Shown here: in pieces, positions 62,710-64,000 of the stretch
How the letters are laid out: each line of letters opens with the position of its first letter
How positions within the stretch are numbered: the first letter of the stretch is position 1
The notes under the pieces: generated by a model
Seen by the model: only the letters and a program-made list of their open reading frames with translations
Told to the model about the DNA's origin: nothing
The model's database searches: none
Program-made: the position numbers and the translations under genes
DNA from: Arctopsyche grandis
Lineage: Eukaryota; Arthropoda; Insecta; Trichoptera; Hydropsychidae
Direction of reading: 5' to 3'
Assembly (NCBI RefSeq): GCF_051622035.1
Contig: NC_135362.1
Span: 22,715,001-22,779,000, forward strand
DNA: 64,000 bases

Positions 62710-64000
62710 CGATTTTTATATTTAAAAAATGCTCAAGAAATTTTTCTAAATTTATCCACATCTGTATCTTTAATGCTTTGTTAAAATTATTCTAGAATAT
62801 GTATAAAAACATAAATAAGGATTTCGATTCATTCTACACAGGATTTGAGGTAATTTAAGGTTCTTAATGTACAGATTTCAAATTACTGTATGTATGTATG
62901 AAATATATTTTCGTAAGAATTTATGATAGAAACATCAAGACAAATGTCAACTCTTTCACAATATGTGTCCAATTTCGAGATGAGTCTTATTTTTAAATTT
63001 ATTGAGATGAAATTTAATTTAAATATGTTCTTCTCAACATTTTACTTAACAATCAAATACGAAAACTTACTTATACATATATCAAGTAACTTTGCGATAT
63101 TCGCTGATTAGCATAACCTAATACATTTTATTTAAATGTTTGATATATACCATGTATCTATATATTTATATGTAAATAACGAAATTCATTGGTATTACAA
63201 TCTTAATATTTAACACGTGTATGTGTGGCTTATTACCATTTGCATTTAACCCACTAACTGACCGGCCTTCTTTTCTTGTTTTTGAGTTTGACGACCCTAA
63301 AATTGTCACCGCTTTCGAAATTTAATTCTTATGAATATTTAATAAAACGACATGGTTTTTCTGTTGACGCGACGTGATGTCACAAAACGTGCATCACATG
63401 ACGATCATTGTATTTAGTATTATAATATATCTACATTTGCTACGACTCTGCAGAAAATCATTGATTTAATCTATTCAAATGTCCATCAAAATGATTTGTA
63501 TGCGAATATTATTATTATCATAATAGATAATTAGTCCTTAATTGTTCATAATGCAAAGTTTAATACCATTCGCATTTATGTACGTGATTGTGATCTCGGT
63601 GACCTATCTTAGGTACCATTTTCAATTTAAAATTTAATATTTAAATAATTGCATTCATCAAAGAAATAATAAGATTCTTTAGATTCTATAATTTCCATAA
63701 ATGGCTAATAAAACTTGAATAAATTCTATTACATAAACTCTTCAAGGTCTGAATGCAGTCTTGCCAATACGTCATCATATAAAATAAAAATTTAATATAA
63801 ATTATCTTTCTGTCCTTTAATTTGGAAAAATTAACAATTTTAATTAAAATTCAAATGAAACCACCCATGACATTAAAATCAATGTCATCTTATAGTTTGT
63901 GCAACTGATTATTTTTCAGCGAGTATATTTTTGTATACTATGGATAGATATGCGTTATATAGTATAAGTAAACCAGTTTGCATTCACTTTTATCTTTGGA
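62710..64000. other. non-coding stretch
   Basis: AT-rich; no gene, promoter or mobile element is recognisable up to the window end. Confidence 0.4.

Noticed and set aside
1-64000. CRISPR arrays, prokaryotic operons, viral genes or rRNA
   Set aside because: No such pattern was seen; the repeats present are microsatellites, tandem duplications and eukaryotic mobile elements.

Overview
This window is insect nuclear DNA. It is very AT-rich, its genes are split by spliceosomal introns, and tRNA-headed SINEs, LINE 3' ends and hAT-type DNA transposons lie scattered between them. Palindromic (TACATATGTA)-like and (CATA)n/(TGTA)n microsatellites occur throughout. A carboxylesterase of the alpha/beta-hydrolase family and arthropod-type initiators (TCAGT) agree with an insect. 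I cannot fix the order from sequence alone. There is no prokaryotic, viral, rRNA or CRISPR content.

Layout. (1) 0.6-1.05 kb, minus strand: the 3'-terminal exon of an unidentified gene, carrying one in-frame TAA. (2) 5.2-11.7 kb, minus strand: gene A, a three-exon gene for a 197-residue secreted glycine-rich protein with an acidic tail. (3) 11.8-27 kb: mostly non-coding, with a 604-bp inverted-repeat element, a LINE 3' end, a hAT deletion derivative, a GC-rich island and an old LINE fragment. (4) 27.2-33.2 kb, minus strand: gene B, ten coding exons that are all phase 0 and encode a 297-residue secreted glycine-rich repeat protein. It has a clear TATA/initiator promoter and a non-coding first exon. 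Its first coding intron holds a 1151-bp hAT element with a perfect 8-bp target-site duplication. (5) 36.9-39.2 kb, plus strand: a carboxylesterase whose catalytic triad is intact but whose main exon is broken by a 0.5-kb truncated LINE. (6) 39.2-64 kb: mostly non-coding, with two related SINEs, a 373-bp foldback element, several candidate plus-strand 5' UTR exons and promoters (51.9, 56.0, 58.4-58.7, 59.6 kb), and two small minus-strand coding candidates (50.4 and 55.0 kb).

Genes A and B are the most distinctive content. They share strand, a signal peptide, an RVRRQ(I/V)E processing-like motif, a charged helical stretch, an acidic Ser/Asp/Glu cluster, and glycine-hydrophobic modules such as LLGGLSG and LLAGLSG, all joined by phase-0 introns. 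I do not recognise the family. A local family of secreted, exon-modular glycine-rich proteins is my inference. The right-hand third looks like the 5' region or long first introns of a large plus-strand gene whose coding exons would lie beyond 64 kb.
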